Shown here: positions 32,693-34,602 of the stretch, piece after piece
How the letters are laid out: each line of letters starts with the position of its first letter
Position numbering within the stretch: the first letter of the stretch is position 1
Source: Bacteroidales bacterium UBA5548
GTDB taxonomy: Bacteria; Bacteroidota; Bacteroidia; Bacteroidales; UBA932
Reading direction: 5' to 3'
Assembly: GCA_002425935.1 (NCBI GenBank)
Contig: DINE01000014.1
Span: 1 to 34,602 of the forward strand
Length of the DNA stretch: 34,602 nt
Program-made: the position numbers and the translations under genes
The notes under the pieces: generated by a model
What the model was told of the DNA's origin: nothing
Seen by the model: only the letters and a program-made list of their open reading frames with translations
Database searches by the model: none

Positions 32693-33952
32693 ATGCAAAA
32701 CATTGACAACTACAACTTTACTGGAAAAAGAGCGATAGTAAGGGTGGACTTTAATGTTCCTCTTAACGAATCATTTCAGATTACTGACGACACCCGCATC
32801 AGAGCAGCAATTCCAACCCTTAAAAAGGTACTGGAAAAGGGCGGTTCTTTGATTATCATGTCACACCTCGGCCGTCCGAAGGGTCCTACTGAGAAATACT
32901 CACTAAAACATATTATCCCTGCAATTGAAGAGAAGCTGGGAGTCAAAGTTAAATTTGCAACCGATTGTATGGGTGATGACGCCAAAGAGCTCTCTGCCTC
33001 TCTCAAACCGGGTGAAGTTTTACTGCTTGAGAACCTTCGTTTTTATGCAGAGGAGGAGGGTAAACCACGTGGTCTAGCAGAAGATGTAACAGACGAAGTT
33101 AAAAAGGCTGCAAAGGCAGAGATGAAAGAGAAGCAGAAGGAGTTTACCAAAAAACTTGCTTCGTATGCAGATTGCTATATAAACGATGCATTTGGAACAG
33201 CTCACCGCGCACACGCCTCAACAGCTCTTATAGCAAAGTACTTCCCAAATGACAAAATGTTTGGATATGTAATGGAGGGTGAAATTAAGGCAATCGACAA
33301 AGTGCTGAAATCACCAGAGCACCCTGTTACGGCAATTATTGGCGGAGCAAAAGTATCTTCAAAGATTGCTATTATCGAGAAGTTGTTTGATGTTGTTGAC
33401 AATATGATTATTGGCGGAGGAATGGTCTTTACATTTGTAAAGGCTCAGGGCGGAAAAATCGGTAACTCTCTTTGCGAAGAAGACCAGATGGAACTTGCGC
33501 TCTCTATACTTGAAAAGGCAAAAGCAAAAGGTGTAAAACTATACTATTCGGGAGAGGTTATTGCCGCTGACTCATTCAGCAACGATGCAAAAACCGTAAT
33601 CTGTCCTGACAATAATATCCCTGAAGGATGGCTTGGAATGGATGCGGCCCCATCTACACTTAAAGTGTGGGAAGAGGTTCTTAGAGCTTCTAAAACTGTT
33701 CTTTGGAACGGACCTGTTGGAGTATTTGAGATGCCTGCTTTTGCAAACGGAACCAACAAGATTGCAGAGATACTTGCAGATATTACCTCTCATGGTGTAT
33801 TCACACTCGTAGGCGGAGGCGACTCTGTGGCAGCAGTCACCCAGATGGGTTTTGCCAACAAAGTAAGCTACGTATCTACCGGTGGCGGTGCAATGCTTGA
33901 ATATCTTGAGGGAATTGAACTTCCGGGTATTGCCGCAATAAAGGAGAGCTAA
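32693..33952 (+). CDS. pgk: Phosphoglycerate kinase
   Basis: Glycolytic enzyme transferring phosphate from 1,3-bisphosphoglycerate to ADP. The 419-residue protein has the substrate-binding VDFNVPL (18-24), SHLGRPKG (57-64), the DAFGTAHRAHAST segment (165-177), NGPVGVFE, and the C-terminal nucleotide-site GGGDSVAAV. It is about 30 residues longer than the E. coli enzyme; the surplus is a charged insertion at about 121-150 (rich in Lys and Glu), which I associate with Bacteroidetes Pgk. A strong bidirectional hairpin follows the stop. Confidence 0.98.
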   Translation: MQNIDNYNFTGKRAIVRVDFNVPLNESFQITDDTRIRAAIPTLKKVLEKGGSLIIMSHLGRPKGPTEKYSLKHIIPAIEEKLGVKVKFATDCMGDDAKELSASLKPGEVLLLENLRFYAEEEGKPRGLAEDVTDEVKKAAKAEMKEKQKEFTKKLASYADCYINDAFGTAHRAHASTALIAKYFPNDKMFGYVMEGEIKAIDKVLKSPEHPVTAIIGGAKVSSKIAIIEKLFDVVDNMIIGGGMVFTFVKAQGGKIGNSLCEEDQMELALSILEKAKAKGVKLYYSGEVIAADSFSNDAKTVICPDNNIPEGWLGMDAAPSTLKVWEEVLRASKTVLWNGPVGVFEMPAFANGTNKIAEILADITSHGVFTLVGGGDSVAAVTQMGFANKVSYVSTGGGAMLEYLEGIELPGIAAIKES

Positions 33953-33984
33953 AGATACTCTAAGACAAGAATAAAATTTGATAA

Positions 33985-34015
33985 AAACAGGCTGCCAAAG
34001 GCAGTCTGTTTTTTA
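33985..34015. terminator. Bidirectional intrinsic terminator between pgk and the beta-propeller gene
   Basis: A 12-base-pair stem (AAACAGGCTGCC with GGCAGTCTGTTT, one G-T pair) closes on a three-base AAA loop. T-runs flank it on the plus strand (34009-34014), and an A-run (33983-33987) supplies the T tract on the minus strand. It suits both converging genes. Confidence 0.85.
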
Positions 34016-34602
34016 TTGTTTAAGCTTAACCCTGACTATCACCGGGTTGTCGGTATCTTTAAGATTGTCTGCAATGCTCTTAAATTTATCCGACACTTCA
34101 TGTGTCTCTGCATGGGCTTTAAACTCGTGTGCATACATATATGATATCATATAGCCGTCTGAACTCACATATTTTGGCCATACAGCAGGGCCTCCTTCAA
34201 AGTCCTCCACAAACCCTAGTTGGTTGATTTCCGGCTGATGTATGAATTGAAAATCACCCGTTTTCTTATTGAAGATGGAGCAGTCGTGCTGATAATTATA
34301 TTGATTCCCTCTCATACCAATCATTTTAGCTGGTTTATCAGCCAATGGCCCAACGTGGAAAATCATAAACAAATATTGGTCGCTTTCGAAAATCTCAAAT
34401 CTATTCCAGATATAAGGTGACCGAGATAAAAAATGGCTGCTGTTAAGAAGGTCTGCGGTATATTTGCCAAAGTTAAAAATATAAACTGTATCAATACTGA
34501 GGTCTCTGTTAATTGATATTATATGTTTGTTGTAGCCATTTTTCAATCTGATTTCATCTCTAAACTTAAAAATTCTGGGAAACATAAAAGAGTATAAACT
34601 TT
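34013..34602 (-). CDS. C-terminal part of a six-bladed beta-propeller-type protein, cut by the right window edge
   Basis: The reading frame is open to the window edge, so the N-terminus (probably with a lipoprotein signal) lies outside; about 195 residues are seen. The content resembles the C-terminal half of the Bacteroidales six-bladed beta-propeller family: repeated beta-strand patterns such as DTVYIFNFGKY, YLFMIFHVG, CSIFNKKTGDFQF, and the closing TDNPVIVRVKLKQ. Function of the family is unclear; members are typically predicted lipoproteins. An internal ATG at 34585 is probably not the true start, because the propeller pattern continues upstream of it. Its last 20 bases are repeated in inverted orientation at the left edge of the window. 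Confidence 0.7.
   Translation of the reverse strand, partial: SLYSFMFPRIFKFRDEIRLKNGYNKHIISINRDLSIDTVYIFNFGKYTADLLNSSHFLSRSPYIWNRFEIFESDQYLFMIFHVGPLADKPAKMIGMRGNQYNYQHDCSIFNKKTGDFQFIHQPEINQLGFVEDFEGGPAVWPKYVSSDGYMISYMYAHEFKAHAETHEVSDKFKSIADNLKDTDNPVIVRVKLKQ

Overview
The window reads as ordinary chromosomal DNA of a Bacteroidota bacterium, most likely of the order Bacteroidales. The signs are the gene content (SGNH hydrolase with a GxDLY domain, DUF4143 ATPase, six-bladed beta-propeller paralogues, a zinc-finger-less TopA, the purH-mreBCD-mrdA-rodA cluster) and the promoters: most divergent gene starts are preceded by a Bacteroidetes-type -7 box (TAnnTTTG), sometimes with a TTG/TTTG -33 element. 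Shine-Dalgarno sequences are mostly absent. I see no rRNA, tRNA, CRISPR, insertion sequence or prophage, and no gene-free stretch longer than 300 bases.

Layout. 1-26 is the extreme 3' end of a beta-propeller-type gene; 142-1407 is an AAA ATPase of the DUF4143 type. 1528-3011 is a complete tryptophan-controlled unit on the minus strand: promoter, leader peptide with three consecutive Trp codons, alternative hairpins, intrinsic terminator, then trpB2. 3051-6413 (minus) holds prmC and a metallophosphoesterase fused to a PQQ-type propeller. 6459-9814 (minus) holds ddl and a class A penicillin-binding protein. 9921-13806 (plus) holds topA, a degenerate arginase-superfamily gene and an Lrp/AsnC regulator, followed by convergent ispD. 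14563-21727 (plus) is purH followed by the elongasome genes mreB, mreC, mreD, mrdA and rodA. 21696-23819 (minus) is a biotin carrier protein and a carboxyltransferase; 23935-28086 (plus) is gcvP and an MscS-type channel; 28061-30212 (minus) is an SGNH hydrolase and miaA; 30264-30713 is smpB; 30716-32582 (minus) is lgt and an RlmI-like methyltransferase; 32693-33952 is pgk; the right edge cuts through a second beta-propeller gene.

Functional themes. Cell-wall synthesis is strongly represented: Ddl makes D-Ala-D-Ala, PBP1A polymerises and cross-links, and MreBCD/PBP2/RodA form the rod-elongation machine. Lgt (lipoprotein lipidation) and IspD (isoprenoid precursors) also serve the envelope. The rest is housekeeping: translation (PrmC, MiaA, SmpB, an rRNA-methyltransferase-like protein), purine synthesis, glycine cleavage, glycolysis and propionate-type carboxylation.

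The most interesting signal is the classical ribosome-stalling attenuator in front of a stand-alone trpB2 (2840-2991), in which I can identify the stall codons, pause hairpin, a possible antiterminator and the terminator. Also notable are a 20-base inverted repeat that links the two window edges and lies in the same reading frame of related genes, three tail-to-tail overlapping gene pairs, and back-to-back promoters between divergent genes. I did not find a novel defence or mobile system.
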